DNA of 64,000 nucleotides from Delphinus delphis (GCF_949987515.2 NC_082696.1:37304431-37368430); one strand, 5' to 3'; shown: positions 23,500 through 36,926, counted from the first letter of the stretch. A program made the numbers and translations. Notes: a model not told the origin generated them from the sequence alone.

Positions 23500-26400
23500 A
23501 TCTCAAGTGAGCTTTTTAGAATGATGTAATGTATTGATGGATGCTTACCTTAAGGGATTAATGTGTAATATTAGGAAAAATCACATTCTTCTTTTTTGCA
23601 GAGACATTCTAGAGCCCCTTAAGTCAAAATAATGACCCTCCATGTTAAAAGGTTCATATTTTTCAGGAATACACATTCTTACGGAGAAGCGTATTTCAGT
23701 GTTTCCCCAGTCATACCATTCACTGCCACTTTGCCCACGAGCAAACTAGCCTTGAATAGTTTTTTACAGGTAGCATGAAATTTATAGCTAACCACATCTG
23801 TTGATAAAATATGCTTTTAAAAGCTCAAATGTTAATGGAAATTTGTTCCAACAAAAGTACCAAAGGACAACTGGCATGCAGAAAGTAAATAATATGTTAT
23901 TCTGTTTGAAGTAACTCTTTTCTCACGTTCATAGAAAACAAGTCAATACTTTTAGTTCCAAATTGAGAACATTTCGGTTAAAAGAAATCACCTAACAACA
24001 CAGGCAGACCACTTAGGCACCATTTGATGATTCTTCTTTTATTTTCCCCATCTTTGTAGCACGTGCTTGAAAAGATGTGAGGAATAATATTGTTGCTCTA
24101 TGTACACCCACAGGGGTGAAGTGCTGTCCTTCCAACTTTTCTGAGGTTTTAATTATGAGAGTAATTATGTTGACATAATGTACAAAATATTGTGATGTTT
24201 CATTTTCAATTATTTAATACCATTGGCAGACTAGGGCACAAATTACAGATACGCATACATCCATGTTTGCTAACAAAACATTGCCAAACATTATTAAATT
24301 TTTAAATTATAGTTAACAACAATAGGTAACTAATTTCCCTTAAGTACTTCTCCTGCTAGGATTCCTACTAATTAGAGTCACTGGAGCTGCCCTGAATTTT
24401 AACACTAATATATGCCTTAAAGTGTTTAAGTCTTATTATTTATCTTACCAAAGAGTTAATTCATGGGTCATTATATTTAAAATTACAAATACCTTGTGTA
24501 TTTTTTAAAGGTATACTCTATTTGATCGAGCATTTGGCTCGTCTCTTTTTCCAGCACTGGAAAGCAAAAGAACCATTAATACAGATTATTTTATGTTTCT
24601 ATGTATAAGTAATGTAATACTTTAATGCCTCCCCCACATATGTAATCCTTAGAGTAAATAAAGAAACGGATCCAGTTAAAAATATGTACTAGTATAGAAA
24701 AAGGATGTTTTTTAATTTATGCTTACAACTTCATTACGTAGGTATATAAAATAAAGAAGTGTAGTTTAGTCTGTTTTATTTGAAAATTCCTTTAACTTTT
24801 CAAAGCAAAAACTAAACCAAGAACCACTGCTGACAGCCAACTTTGACCCTGTCCTTGTGATCTTCTTGGCAACATAATTTGCACCCTGTAGAAACGAAGA
24901 TGACTTTTTCCTATGACAAGGCTGTGCTCGACACTGGTTAATTAGCACACAGATGGCAGGGAGGCTGTCCATTTTACCCCCTACTATACAAACCACACAT
25001 TTATATGCAGCACATATTGCAAAGTGGAATATTTGCACAAGTCATATGGCAGTAATCAGGTCCTCACTTTTGAAAGTTAGAATAAGAAGAAGGTAATGAT
25101 TATGAACTTCAAAGTACAGTGCACTCAAATAATTGGACAAGCCTCACTGAGAAAAGACGAGGCACAATTTACTGTGCTCTTCTTATAATTTAATTCTTAA
25201 TTCTTGGAAAAGGAAAGGTACATATGAAATTTACCTAAGATACTCTTGTATTGGTTGGCAACATAAATATAGCATGGTTTAAAGGAAAAGTGGAGAAATA
25301 CCATATATACTTGTTTTAGAGATGCATTTTGAGGGTTTTGGTCAAATGTAAAAATCTGAAAATAGCAAACACACAGGACTTCAAACAGGGAGGCTTCATT
25401 GGGAATGAGGGACACTGAACAAAACAGAGTTAGGATCCCTTGCCTCAAGCAGTACATTTTTTGTCCCTTACTCCATACCCGAGATAGATAAGATTTCCCC
25501 TCAAACTGATGAATGGCTATGAAAAATTTAAATATTTACGCTCTTACAAAAAATACTTCTGAGCTTAAGGAAATGACTATAGGTATAGTTTCAGAAGCTT
25601 TCTTCTGAGCTATTGGCTGCCTTAGGCAAGTAAAAATAAACAAACAGGTGGTAAGTGTTCATTGACAAGTTAATTCATAAGTTACTTTATTTAACTGTCA
25701 TCTGGATGTGGATAATCAAACCTTGATAGAGCCTGTATAAAACACGCAACATTCAAATCCTGGCTATTTGTGAACAAGGTCTCTTGTTTATTGATTTTTT
25801 TAAACTAACTTTTCTTGTATTTTCTATCTTTAGTTAAATTTTTAAAACCACTTAAAAGAGGATTTCAGAATGTTAAACGATAATATTTATACAAGATTTG
25901 ACGCAAGGAATATTTATTTCAAGACTATTTCTCCTTGAACACATATTTGTTTTGGTTGAACCATCACTGGTACTATGAAATACGTTTTGGTACTCTATGC
26001 TAAAATAGTGTCTCAGCAATTAAATCTAAAAGCACTCCTATTTCTTGATTATATTCCAAGCACCAAGTTAATTTACAGATCATTTATTTTCTAGTTATTG
26101 CATTCAAAATGCTAAATTGTACAGTCTCATCCCATATTATACAATTTTACAAAATGTGATCTTTAAACAATTAAGGAAAGAAAATCTTTGTGTAGAAGTG
26201 CATATTAATACTTTTTCCTTCATTTTTTGCTGCAATAAGACCAGACCTTCCTGTAGGTTTTCCAAGACAGCCTTTGAGACTGACTATATCTTCATGCTTC
26301 CCTGGCAATGACACTCTTCACTTTGAAGATGTCAAACAAGGAAAAGCAGCATCACAAAATTTAGGAGTGAGAATGGATGTGAGCCCTGAGCACTGGTCAT

Positions 26401-26860
26401 CCTTGAAGCAGAAAACTTAATGTGTGTTCCAGATAAGAAATCTGCTGCAGAGGGCTAGGACATGGGACCACAGCCAGAGCTTACACTCCTCTTTCATGAT
26501 TCTTTAAAAAATGCACTGCACCAACTCGTTTGGAAGGAAACTTATTACTAATGGGATGGATTTTTCTTTTCCTTCCTTTTGTTTTCCTGGTTGTTTTTTT
26601 TCTTTTCAGTTAACAAGGATTATATACAGCTACTTTTTAGAAGAAGTACTGTCACTGCTACGACTTGTGCAAAGTAAAATCCTGTCATCTAACTAAAATT
26701 TTAGTAGGAGGCTTTGAAAAATAAATCTAAAAATAGCATGTTAATGAAATAAATTGTAGGACACCTCACGTGTTGTGCAGAATACATCTGTAAGTAAAAA
26801 GAAGCTTATAAAATAATACAAGCTAGAGGATGTAGATTTCTACTTAGGATATAGAGAGCT
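23500..26860. other. Unique AT-rich sequence
   Basis: No gene, RNA or dated repeat recognised in 3.3 kb. The minus-strand frame at 24766-25038 (90 codons, Cys-rich start) and that at 25197-25457 have no detectable domain, signal or splice context. This is the longest repeat-poor stretch of the window, so it is where a distal regulatory element or conserved non-coding block would be easiest to find by alignment. Confidence 0.4.
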
Positions 26861-26864
26861 GCAA

Positions 26865-28043
26865 AAGTGACCCGCCCCACCCAAACAATGAAAATAGGCC
26901 AGATATTCTACAGAATTTTTCTTGAATCCATCAAGAAGCTGTAGTCATAGTGCAACCAAGAAATCTGAATTCCAAGGAGCGACAAGTCCCTCCAAGGAAA
27001 TACAGGACTCACAAACCATCTTGCCTATCGAAGAACACGGAAAGATGAAGCAAGGGCCTCCATAAGTGAGACTCAAAAACAATTAGCTACAAATTTAACA
27101 AGACGCTCAAGAAGTTTGGGCTAAGTGTATCCATTTGGAATAGCTGCAGACCCTACACACGAGGGGACTTCAAATTCATTTGCATGCTCTCTGCAGCAGT
27201 GTTCACCTGATGCTAAGAAGAAAGATTGGGGGAAGGACAGGAGCCTGAAAAGAGATACCCTAGGTGAGGCAGGCAGTCTAGAGGAGATTGGCAGCTGTGA
27301 GTACAGGCACAAATGCCTTATAGTTTTCTGGACTCTTCTCTCATGCAAAGCAAAAAGCCTTAAGACATAGGGAAGAGGCAGCAAAGATGCACTGTGGCTG
27401 GAGAAAGAGTAGAAAAACAAAGCCCAAGGGGCTTAGGGGAAGGACAAGAAACTCTCTTGGACCTAAGATCCTACAACCACTCAAAGCTTGGATCTCCTAT
27501 CACTAAGAACAGAAACACCCATTCAAGGTCAAGGTCAAAACCAGATACATACAAGGCAGGGAGAGTTTGATTGCCAAGCGGAGGAATGGCAGGCATGCTG
27601 AGACTTCCCTACCCAGAACCCAGGGTGCATATCTTCCCCCAAACTCTGGCTGAGGCAGAACAATAGAGAACCCCCATTTCTCCATGGGCCTATCATGGAG
27701 TACCAAGCAAGAGCCGTCTACTGGTGGGGAAAGGCAAGAACATTAAGGGAGCCCAGCCTCTGCGGTACAGACCTGCAGGGATGACAGAAAGTTGAGGGTG
27801 GAGAATTAATACTGAGAAAAACCCTCCATCATCCCAGCTTTCACCTTAAGCACAAGACAAAGATGGCCCCATCTCTAGAGGAATTTCAAACCTGTAGTGT
27901 ACTACCAGGAAACACAGCAATGTCAAAACCCAAACCCAAGCAATTCCTGACCAGAGTGACTGAATCCCCCAAAATAGTGGCCTGGTAGATGTTGAAACCT
28001 GCCCATTCCCGTATGTAAATGCTATATGCATCAGTAGCTACTG
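26865..28043 (+). mobile_element. Possible old L1 5' region
   Basis: Purine-rich, higher-GC sequence (gtgacccgccccacccaaac at the start; several cagcaaagatgc- and aagggagcccagcctctg-like phrases) unlike the flanks, directly followed by a recognisable L1 3' end. The composition resembles an L1M or HAL1 5' UTR/ORF1 region. I cannot name the subfamily. Overlapping open frames of 60-100 codons on both strands look incidental. Confidence 0.35.
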
Positions 28044-28428
28044 AGTTTCTACAGCCATACAATAGAATCAGCAGTCATGCAATAGCCATCATTAATTAAA
28101 ATGAAGTACTGATAAATGTAGCAATACGTTGTATCTTAAAAGCATTGTACTAACTGAAAAAAGTCAGAGGTAAAAGACCACATGTGTCATTCTAAAAACA
28201 CAAAACTCTGTACAAAAAATTGACCAGTGGTTGCCTGGGATGGTAAGGGAAGGGGTACTGATTACAAAGGGACATGAAGGAACTTTGGGGAAAGATGGTA
28301 ATATATTTGTTTACCTTGACTGTGGTGGTGTTTCCATGACTGTATACATTGTCAAAATTCATATAATAGTACATCCTAAAGGGTGATATTTTACTTTATG
28401 AAAATCTTAGTGAATTTGAATTTAAAAA
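28044..28428 (+). mobile_element. Old L1 3' end
   Basis: cagccatacaatagaatcag, aatgaagtactgataaatgt, ccagtggttgcctgggatgg, gactgtggtggtgtttccat, aaagggtgatattttacttt follow the L1M ORF2 end and 3' UTR order. No open frame. Confidence 0.7.
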
Positions 28429-28472
28429 TGAGTACAAAGAATGTAGTATACATGAAGCCATATAAAAAGGTA

Positions 28473-28527
28473 AGAGAGAGAAAGAGACAATAGAAGTAAG
28501 GAAGAAAGAAAGAGGGGAAGGAAATAT
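28473..28527. repeat. Purine-rich GA tract
   Basis: Almost uninterrupted A/G sequence (agagagagaaagagac, then gaagaaagaaagaggggaag), a degenerate GA/GAAA simple repeat. Confidence 0.6.
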
Positions 28528-29334
28528 ATTAACATTTCTGAATTTTAGACAAAAAACATTTATTAAAAAATAAATGTGGTATTTAAAAATAAAAGCTGGG
28601 TATAGAATGTGAGTTGTAAAAATAAATAATTCTCAAATAATATTTCTACCTTTTAAACAAACACATTGCTAAAGAAAGTTCTAAAGAATATTGACAAGGA
28701 CACAAATAAGCTTACTATTCTATAGTCAAGACATCTTTTATTTTCATCTTATGTTACAGATAACACCCTTAATACTTTTACTTACTTAAATCAATAATTC
28801 TTGAATATTTTTCTTATGTATGCCTATATCTCATGGCAATGAGTTCAGGTCTAATTTATCTTTTTTTTTTTTTTCTATTTTTTTCTAATTTATCTTTGTG
28901 TAGTAAAGAAAGTCCACAAATTTTAGCCCAGTTATTTATGATAATGACCAAAACTTATTAATAAAGAAAGCTTTTAAATATGAACTCAATAACACCATAA
29001 TAAAATATATTTTATATCAGGCCCTGTTTGATTGTCTAATAGAGAGTTCGATAAACTTTGCAAAAATAATTAACATCAAAACGTATGATTTCAAATGCTT
29101 TGTGAAGTTAGACAGTAAAAACCTTCAGTAAAGGTTAATGTAAAATTGACTGTGTGAGAATGTTAGTGTGAAGCAAAAAACAAAAGTATGTCTGACGAAG
29201 ACGCAAAGGTTGGGTATATGAACAAACAAGCTGAAACCTGTTTCAGGATTAACAGGCAGTAGAAACATGGTAGTTGAAGGCTCAAACTCAGTGGTAAAAC
29301 CAACTCTGTTTAAAGGATTACTGAGTTACACTTG

Positions 29335-29490
29335 CATTTTTTACAATCTCTTCAAGTATCAGTTTCCACATCTATAAAATGGGGAATATAATAGTACTTT
29401 TCTTGTTTATAGAGTTGTTATGATGAATAATGTGTGTAATATAAATAACCTGGAAAACATTCAATGTACGTTAATTGTTGTGTTATTTAT
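29335..29490 (+). mobile_element. MIR SINE fragment
   Basis: cagtttccacatctataaaa followed by tggggaatataatagtactt and agagttgttatgatgaataa is the MIR core in sense orientation. Confidence 0.7.
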
Positions 29491-31115
29491 GATTAATACT
29501 TTTGCTAACATATAGAATGACAGTCAAGTGTTGTAGTTAAGTAACATTTACTTGTTTGACAACTGCTTATCTGTTCAACTGATAAATGAGAAGAAGCTAG
29601 TATTTCAAAAATACATTTGACTATAACAAGACTGGAATCTCAAATCAGGGAACGAGGTTTAATCAGCAGTTTGTTAGAAAGAAACAGCTTTTCTTAAATT
29701 CATAATAATTTTTAGTGACAGATATGTATATGTGTTCACTAAGGACTGAACACATTATGATACAAATTTAAAGGAATATTATATATTGGAGAAAATATGG
29801 TTAATATAAATGTTTCTCAAGTAAATAGGAAGTAGCAAATTCGGTGAGAAAAGAGTGTGAGAGTGAAGGAAAAGGGAGATGAATATAAAACACACACAAA
29901 ATAGCAGTTTAAAGTTATTTAACGAAGGAACAAATTAATTGTATGACTCAATAGCTCATAAATCCACTACAGATTTTTGAGATCATGCAAAAATTAACCT
30001 CCATTGATAAATTGTTAGGAAAATAAAATAGAAGGGGAAAAGTGAGAAAACCTTGCTTGACCCAAGTCCCACCCTATCAGTGACTTCACTGAAAAAAATC
30101 ACTCAGCTCTTTGGGATTCAGTTTACTCAAATGCAAATGAGAAGTCTTCAGGATACCTTCCAAGAAATACATATTTGCATGAGGAATTCTTAAATCAAAC
30201 GCTGAGCAAGAAGTGTTTGAATGATCATTTGCTATATCTTTCAGGCAAGATACTGAATAGGAGGGGGAAAAACATTGAATTTCTTTCACATTGTAAACAG
30301 ATTCAAACTTGTATACACTTCACTGAGTTAACTAGTTTTATGAAAATAATACAAGTTGTCACGTTTAAATCTGACGAAGTAATCTTTAGAATCGATGCAT
30401 TCTATGAAAAGTGATCTAGGTTTAATGAGATCCCACAAAATTAGCCAAAATTAAAATGGAACTGATTTGCTCTATGATCTCTATGGAACAGGAGCATTTT
30501 ATTTGTAGAGGCTGATTTACCTTTAAAATGTTTTTAAAGGAAGACAAAAGGGCTATTCAAAAGAATGTAATAAATATAGAAAATATTTATTATTTAGCAT
30601 TAATTATACATTAATTTTATAAATATTTAACATTATTTAAGAATAGGACCTGGATAATAAAAATGTATTCCATCTATTTGTATTTTTACATATAAAGGTT
30701 CAAAATTAAAAAGTTCAATAACATTTTAAGGTAAATAAAATAAAACTTTCACTTCTAATCCCCACAGTCTTATACGTAGGGTACCCCTTGACATATTCTT
30801 TTCAATATTTTAGAGGCATCTCAAACTATATATGTATAAAGTTATATCTAACAATTCTTGTTTCTCATCCTCCAGCATGCCCTATTCCAGTAAATGGCAT
30901 GAGAGGTTATCAAAAATTGAAAGTAATTCTTAACTCTCTTTCCTTCCCATTATATGTAGTAAAATGGAAACCCTATTAGAAATATCTTGTAAATTAACCT
31001 AGTACTAGTGCATACAGAAATAAAAAGACAGAAGATAACACGGTGTGTTATGAAAACCTCAATCAATACTTAAGCCACTTTTGACCTAGGACATAGAGAA
31101 CATAAAATGAAATAT
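29491..31115. other. Mostly unique sequence with a possible MIR scrap
   Basis: At about 30070-30170 the text cccaagtcccaccctatcag and gggattcagtttactcaaat resembles a diverged sense MIR. Otherwise no gene or repeat is recognised. Confidence 0.4.
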
Positions 31116-31119
31116 GAAT

Positions 31120-34100
31120 AAATATTGATTAACCCAAAAGAAGGCAGGAAGGGAGCAACAGAATAAAAACAAAAATTAAATCAAAACAACAGGGGATATA
31201 TGAAAGTCAAATAGTAAGATGGTAGATTTAAATCCAACCATTAAATTAAATGTATAGGTAGCAACACACTAATTAAAAGGCAAATACTGCCAGTTTAGAT
31301 AAAAAAGGAAAATAAAATTCCATGTTGTCAACAAGAAAGAACATTAAATATAAAGAAACAGATATGTTGAAAGAAAAGGGGAAAATACTATAGAATGCAA
31401 AGAGTAAGCATAAAAAATGGTCAGGTTATATTAATAAAGTACTTAAGTAAAATCAAGACAAATATGAGAGAATAAGAAATAATGAAGAGAGTGGCAATTA
31501 ATCATGAAGACATAATACTAAATGTGTATTTAAGTAAGAACAGAGCTTCAAAATGCATTAAGCAAAAACTGACAGAAATAATGAGAAAAATAGAAAAAAT
31601 CATGATTACAAATGGAGATATTAAAATGCCTTTCCCTGCCACTGACAGAATACACAGACAAAAAATCAGTAAGGATATATCACATCTAAACAATAATATC
31701 AATCATCTTAACCTAATTAACCTTCATAGACCACTACATGCAACAACAGCAGTATACATATTCTTTTCAAGTATAAAGAAAATGTTCACCAAAATCGATC
31801 ATATGCCTGGCCATAAAATAATTCACAATTTCAAAAGACTGATATCTCCCAGAATATTTTCCTTGATCAAAACAGATTTTAATTAGAACGCGCAAACAAT
31901 AAAATATGTAGAAAACTATCATATAATTTATAAATAACATAGTGTCAAATAATCCATGAATCAAGGAAATAATCACAATGAAATATTAGAAAATCCTTCC
32001 AATGGAATGATAATAAAAATACAACATATTAACAATACACAATGTTATGAAAATAATGCTTAGAGGGAAGCTTATAGCTTTAAATGCCTAAAGTAGAAAA
32101 AGAAAAAAATATTAAGCAATAACCTATTTTAATACTATAAGAAGAAAGTAAAAGAAGAACATAGTCCAAAGTAAATGAACAGAAAGAAATGATTGAGAGC
32201 AAAAATAAATGAAATAGAAAACAGGCAAACAATAGAGAAAATATAGCAAAAGTTAGTCTTTTGAAAATATTAATAAATTTGATTACCCCTAGCAAGAAAA
32301 GAGTGAAAGCAAAAATTACCAATATCAAAAATAAGGAGGGAATCCACTTTAGATCTTACAGATATCTAAAGGGTAATAAAAGGATATTATGAACAACTTA
32401 GGCCAATAAATATGATAACTTAGATATAATGAAAGGTTACCTGGGGGTGGGGGTGGGAAGCAAATTAACAAAACTAAGAAGCAATAAAAAATTTCTTTAG
32501 CTCTCCGTATTACCAAAATTTAATTTTTAATCAAAACCCTTCACACAAAGAAAACTCAAGGTGCAGATAATATCTCTTGTGAATTCTATGGAACACTTAA
32601 GAAGAAAATATCATTCTTACACAAACCCTTACAAAAAACAGAGGAGGGTCACACTATATTGACTCTGATACCATATCGGTTAAGACATTACAAGGAAAGA
32701 AAATTATAAAACAATATTCCTCATGAAAATAGACAGAAATATCCTCAACAAAATACTGTCAAATACAGTCCAGCAATATTCAAAAATGATAATACATCAT
32801 GCCCGTGTGGTTTATCCTATGAATGCAATGTTGACTCAACCCTCCCCAAATGCAATTTACCAAAAAAGCTGAATGAAGTACAAAAATAATATAATCATTT
32901 TGATAGATGGAAGCATTTGGCAAAATTAAAAACTATGCATGAAAAAATGTCAGCAAACTAGGAATGAATAGATGTGAAGTTCCTCAATTTCATAAAAGCC
33001 ATTTGCAAGACCAAGGGCTTGGGGGTGGGGGAGGGAATGACTAGGAGTTTGGGATTAGCAAATATAAACTATTATATATAGATTGGATAAACAACAAGGT
33101 CCTACTGTATAGCACAGGGAACTACATTCATTATACTGAGATAAACCACAATGGAAAAGAATATTAAAAAAAAGAATGTCTATGTGTGTATAACTGAGTC
33201 ACTTTGCTGTACAGCAGAGATTGCCACACACTGTAAATCAACTATACTTCAAAAAAAAGAAAAAAAAAAAACAAGGGCTAAATTCAAATTTAATGGTAAA
33301 AGACTGAATGTATTTCTGGGATGAAAACAATGGTGTCTGCTTTCACAATGTCTATTCAATATTATACTGGAGGTTCTATTCAGAGCAGTAAGACAAGGGG
33401 AATAAAAGCATAAATTTTGAAAAGGAAGGCAGAACACTTTATTCTCCAGTGACATAATCTTCTCTGTAAAGGAGCCTAAGTACTAAGAAGTACTAACAAC
33501 TAGAATTAATAAGTAAGTTTACTAGGTTGCAGAATGCAAAGCTAATACGTAAAAAAAAAAAAGTGACTTTCTATAACTAATGACAGAAAAATTTTAAATT
33601 TAATAGAAATACAATTTATAACAACATTAAAATATGATAAATTTAACAAAAGATGTGCAAAATCTGAACTCAGAAAACTACAAAATATTGCAAGATTCAT
33701 ACTGTGCTCATGGACTGGAAGCCTATGTATTCTATACAATTCCAATTAGAATCTCCACAGGTTTTTGTTTTTTTTTTTAATAAATCAAGAAGTGGATTCT
33801 AAAATTCATATTAAAATCCAAACGGCCTTAAACAGACAAAATAATTATTAAAAAGAAAAAATTAGAGGACTTATCCTTCCTGATTTTGACATTTACTGTA
33901 ACACTAGTGTTGGCACATGGATAAACATAAGATGGTGGAAAAGAATAAACAGGAATAGACCTATACATATACAGTTGATTAATTTTCAATAAAAATATCA
34001 GGATAATTCAATAGGAGGGGGAAAAAAAGAAATTTCAACCTCTAATCCTAAATATGAAATATATCACAGACCTAAAGAGAATGTTTGACTCCTTGAGATA

Positions 34101-34200
34101 GGCAAAGGTTTTTAGAAATGATACCCAAAAACACTAACTATAAAAGAAAGAAAATGATATATTAAACAAGGTGAAACCACCTAGTTGAGAAACAACTAAC
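31120..34200 (+). mobile_element. Old L1 ORF2 copy, interrupted by a younger L1
   Basis: Sense-strand L1M-type ORF2 from the endonuclease region (agatggtagatttaaatccaacc, attaaaaggcaaatactgcc) through the RT (gatagatggaagcatttggc; tactggaggttctattcaga) to beyond attctaaaattcatattaaa. A 134-codon frame at 31482-31886 is a remnant of ORF2p. The element is heavily mutated and split at 33012-33279 by another L1 tail. It gives no intact protein. Confidence 0.85.
33020..33271 (+). mobile_element. Short L1 tail inserted into the older L1
   Basis: A 252-bp L1 3' UTR with G-rich tract, tactgtatagcacagggaac, gtataactgagtcactttgc, ending tcaactatacttc plus poly-A. An 8-bp duplication caagggct (33012-33019 and 33272-33279) flanks it, and the old L1 text resumes directly after. 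At 33015-33035 four runs of three or more G form a quadruplex pattern at the junction. Confidence 0.9.
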
Positions 34201-34413
34201 AAATAAATATGGCGTAACATAATCATACACATACACACAGACTAAAAGAGATTTAAAAACTCACTTTACATATATTTACCAGAATGTTCAAGGAAAGGTA
34301 TAATATTACATATTGTTCCAGAATTTGTGAAATAATTGATTTATATAACTCTAATTATATAGAAAATTAATTTTCAAGTCTTTTTGCATTAACTTAGACA
34401 AAGTTTATTTATT

Positions 34414-34840
34414 TTTGTTGTTTTTAAAATTTAATTTATTTTTTTATACAGCAGGTTCTTATCAGTTATCTATTTTATACATATGAGTGTATATATGTCA
34501 ATCCCAATCTCCCAATTCATTGCACCCCAATGTTCATTGCAGTGCTATTTACAATAGCCAGGTCATGGAAGCAACCTAAATGCCCATCGACAGACAAATG
34601 GATAAGGAAGATGTGGAACATATATACAATGGAATATTACTCAGCTATAAAAAGGAACAAAATTGGGTCATTTGGACAGACGTAGATGGACCTAGAGACT
34701 GTCATACAGAGTGAAATCAGAAGGAGAAAAATATCGTATATTAATGCATATATGTGGAATCTAGAAAAATGGTACAGATGAACCAGTTTGCAAGGCAGAA
34801 ATAGAGACACAGACATAGAGAACAAATAGGTCGTGGTGGG
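34414..34840 (-). mobile_element. Inverted (twin-primed) L1
   Basis: Two opposite-strand L1 pieces abut. 34427-34520 is the reverse complement of an L1 3' terminus (tatacagcaggttcttatca). 34521 onward is sense L1 from the ORF2 end (tgcaccccaatgttcattgc, tacaatggaatattactcag) to about 34830. Read on the minus strand this is an L1 with a normal 3' end and an inverted 5' part, the hallmark of twin priming. Flanks acaaagtttattt (34398-34410) and acaactttatttt (34841-34853) are an imperfect target duplication around the pair. Confidence 0.8.
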
Positions 34841-34869
34841 ACAACTTTATTTTGAAATTTTTTACAGAC

Positions 34870-36926
34870 TTTAAAAATGGACACAACTACAAGACCTATA
34901 AAAAAAAAATAACACTCTGATGAAAGAAATAAAAAATAACTGAATAAATGGAGAGGTATTCCATGTTCATGGATAGGAAGACTCAATACTGTCAAGATTT
35001 AGTTCTCCCCAACTTGGTCTATAGATTCAATACAGTCTCCATCAAAATCCCAGAAAGTTATTTTGTGGATATTGACAAAATGATTATAAAGTTTGTATGG
35101 TGTGGGTGGCTTACAAATAATATAAATTTATTCCTCACAGTTCTGGAGGCTGTTAGACAAAGACCAGGGTATTATCACGGTTGGAAGAGTGCACTCTTCA
35201 GGATTACAGACTTCTCACATCCTCACATAGTGGAAGGGGCAAGAGAGCTCTAGGGCCTCTTTTATAAGGGCACTAATCATTCATGAAGGCTCTATCCTCT
35301 TGACTTAATCACCTCTCAAATGTCCCACCTCCTAATACCATCACCTTGAGGGTTAGCTTTCAACACAAAGATTTGAAGGAGACACAAACATCCAGATCAT
35401 AGTATATTAAGAGGCAAAAGATTCAGAGTAGCCAACACAATATTGGAGGAGAAGAACAAAGTTGGAGGACTGACACTTCATAACTTTAGAAATAGATCAA
35501 TGGAACAGAATAGAGGGCCCAGAAATAGACCATAGTCAACTGATCTTTGACAAAGTAGCACAGGTAATGCAATAGAGAAAAAAATAGTCTTCATAACATA
35601 TGGTGCTAGAACAGCAAGACATCCACAGGCAAAAAAAGAATCTAGACAGAGACCTTACCACTTTCACAAAAATTAACTCAAAATGGGTTGTTTATATAAA
35701 TATAAATGCAAAACTACACAACTCCTAGAATATAACATAGGAGAAAATTTAGATGACTTTGGATTTGGTGATGACTTTTGAAATATAACACCAAAGGCAT
35801 GATTCATGAAAGAAAGAATCGAAAACATTAAAAAATTCTGCTCTGTGAAAAACTATGTCAAGAGAATAAAAGGCCGCATACTGGCAGAAAATATTTGCAA
35901 AAGGCATATCTGATAAAGGACTGTTATTGAAAATATAAGAATTCTTAACACTCAATAAAAACAATCCAATTTTTAAAAAATGGGTCAAAGATCCTAATAG
36001 ACACCTCAGCAAACAAGACATACAGATGGAAAATAAGCATATGAAAAGTTGCTCCATATCATATAGCATCAGGAAATTGCAAATTAAAACAGGGAGATAT
36101 CAATACATACCTATTAAAAATACCAAAATCTAGAACACTGACAACCCCAAATGCTGATGAGGCACTGGAAGTCTCATTCACTGCTGGTGGGAAGGCAAAA
36201 TGGTAATGGCCACTTTGTAAGACAGTTTGGCAGATTCTTACAAAATTAAACATACTCTTGCAATATAATCTGGCAATTGTAATCCTTGGTATTTATCAGA
36301 GATATTGAAAACTTACATCCACACAAAAGTCTGCACATGTTTATACCAGCTTTATTTATAACTGCCAAAACTTGGAAACAAACAAGGTGTCCTTGAGTGG
36401 GCAAGGTACATCCAGACAATGAAACATTATTTAGCATTAAAAAGAAATAAGCTATCAAACCATGAAAAGACATGGAAGAAACTTAACTGTATATCACTAA
36501 GTGAAAGAAGTCAATCTCAAAAGGAATGGAATTCCAAAACCCTAGTGTGATTCCAACTATACGATGATCTGGTAAAGGCAAATTTACAGAGACAGTAAAA
36601 AGACCAGTGGTTCCAAGCAGCATAGCGGGGAGAGAGGAATGAATAGGTAGAGCACAGAGAATTTTTAGGGCAGTGTAAATTATTCTGTCTTACACTATAA
36701 TGGTGGATAAATATTAGTATACAGAGAATGCACAGCACCAAGGGTGAACCCTAATGTAAACTATGGGGTTTGGGTTACGATGATGTGTCAGTGTTGGTTC
36801 ATCAATTATAACAATGTTGGTGGTTAGGGAGGCTGTTCACACAGAGAGGAAAGAGGGTATATGAAATCTCTATTTTCTGCTCAATTTTGTTGTATACCTA
36901 AAACTGCTCTAAAAAATAAACTCTGA
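34870..36926 (+). mobile_element. Old L1 (ORF2 to 3' end) split by an LTR
   Basis: Sense L1M text from ggtattccatgttcatggat and gttctccccaacttggtcta to 35098, then again from about 35410 (gccaacacaatattggagga; atcaatggaacagaatagag; ctgctggtgggaaggcaaaa) to the 3' end cctaaaactgctctaaaaaa with AATAAA at 36915. The gap is filled by an MLT1-like LTR. Several small frames on the minus strand are antisense shadows. Confidence 0.85.
35099..35406 (-). mobile_element. MLT1-type (MaLR) solo LTR inside L1
   Basis: tcacagttctggaggctgtt, gtggaaggggcaagagagct, cctcttttataagggcacta, ccacctcctaataccatcac and gacacaaacatccagatcat are the reverse complement of a MaLR MLT1 LTR in the right order. Both internal sequence and the partner LTR are absent, so it is a solo or truncated LTR. 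The ORF at 34948-35253 is a chance fusion of L1 and LTR. Confidence 0.8.

Noticed and set aside
27121..27420. Overlapping 99- and 81-codon frames on opposite strands
   Set aside because: They lie in a purine-rich, repeat-like block where low stop density on both strands is expected by composition.
31482..31886. 134-codon frame as a possible gene
   Set aside because: Matches an L1 ORF2 endonuclease-region remnant continuous with old L1 sequence on both sides.
34948..35253. 101-codon frame
   Set aside because: Chance fusion of L1 ORF2 and an inserted MLT1-type LTR.
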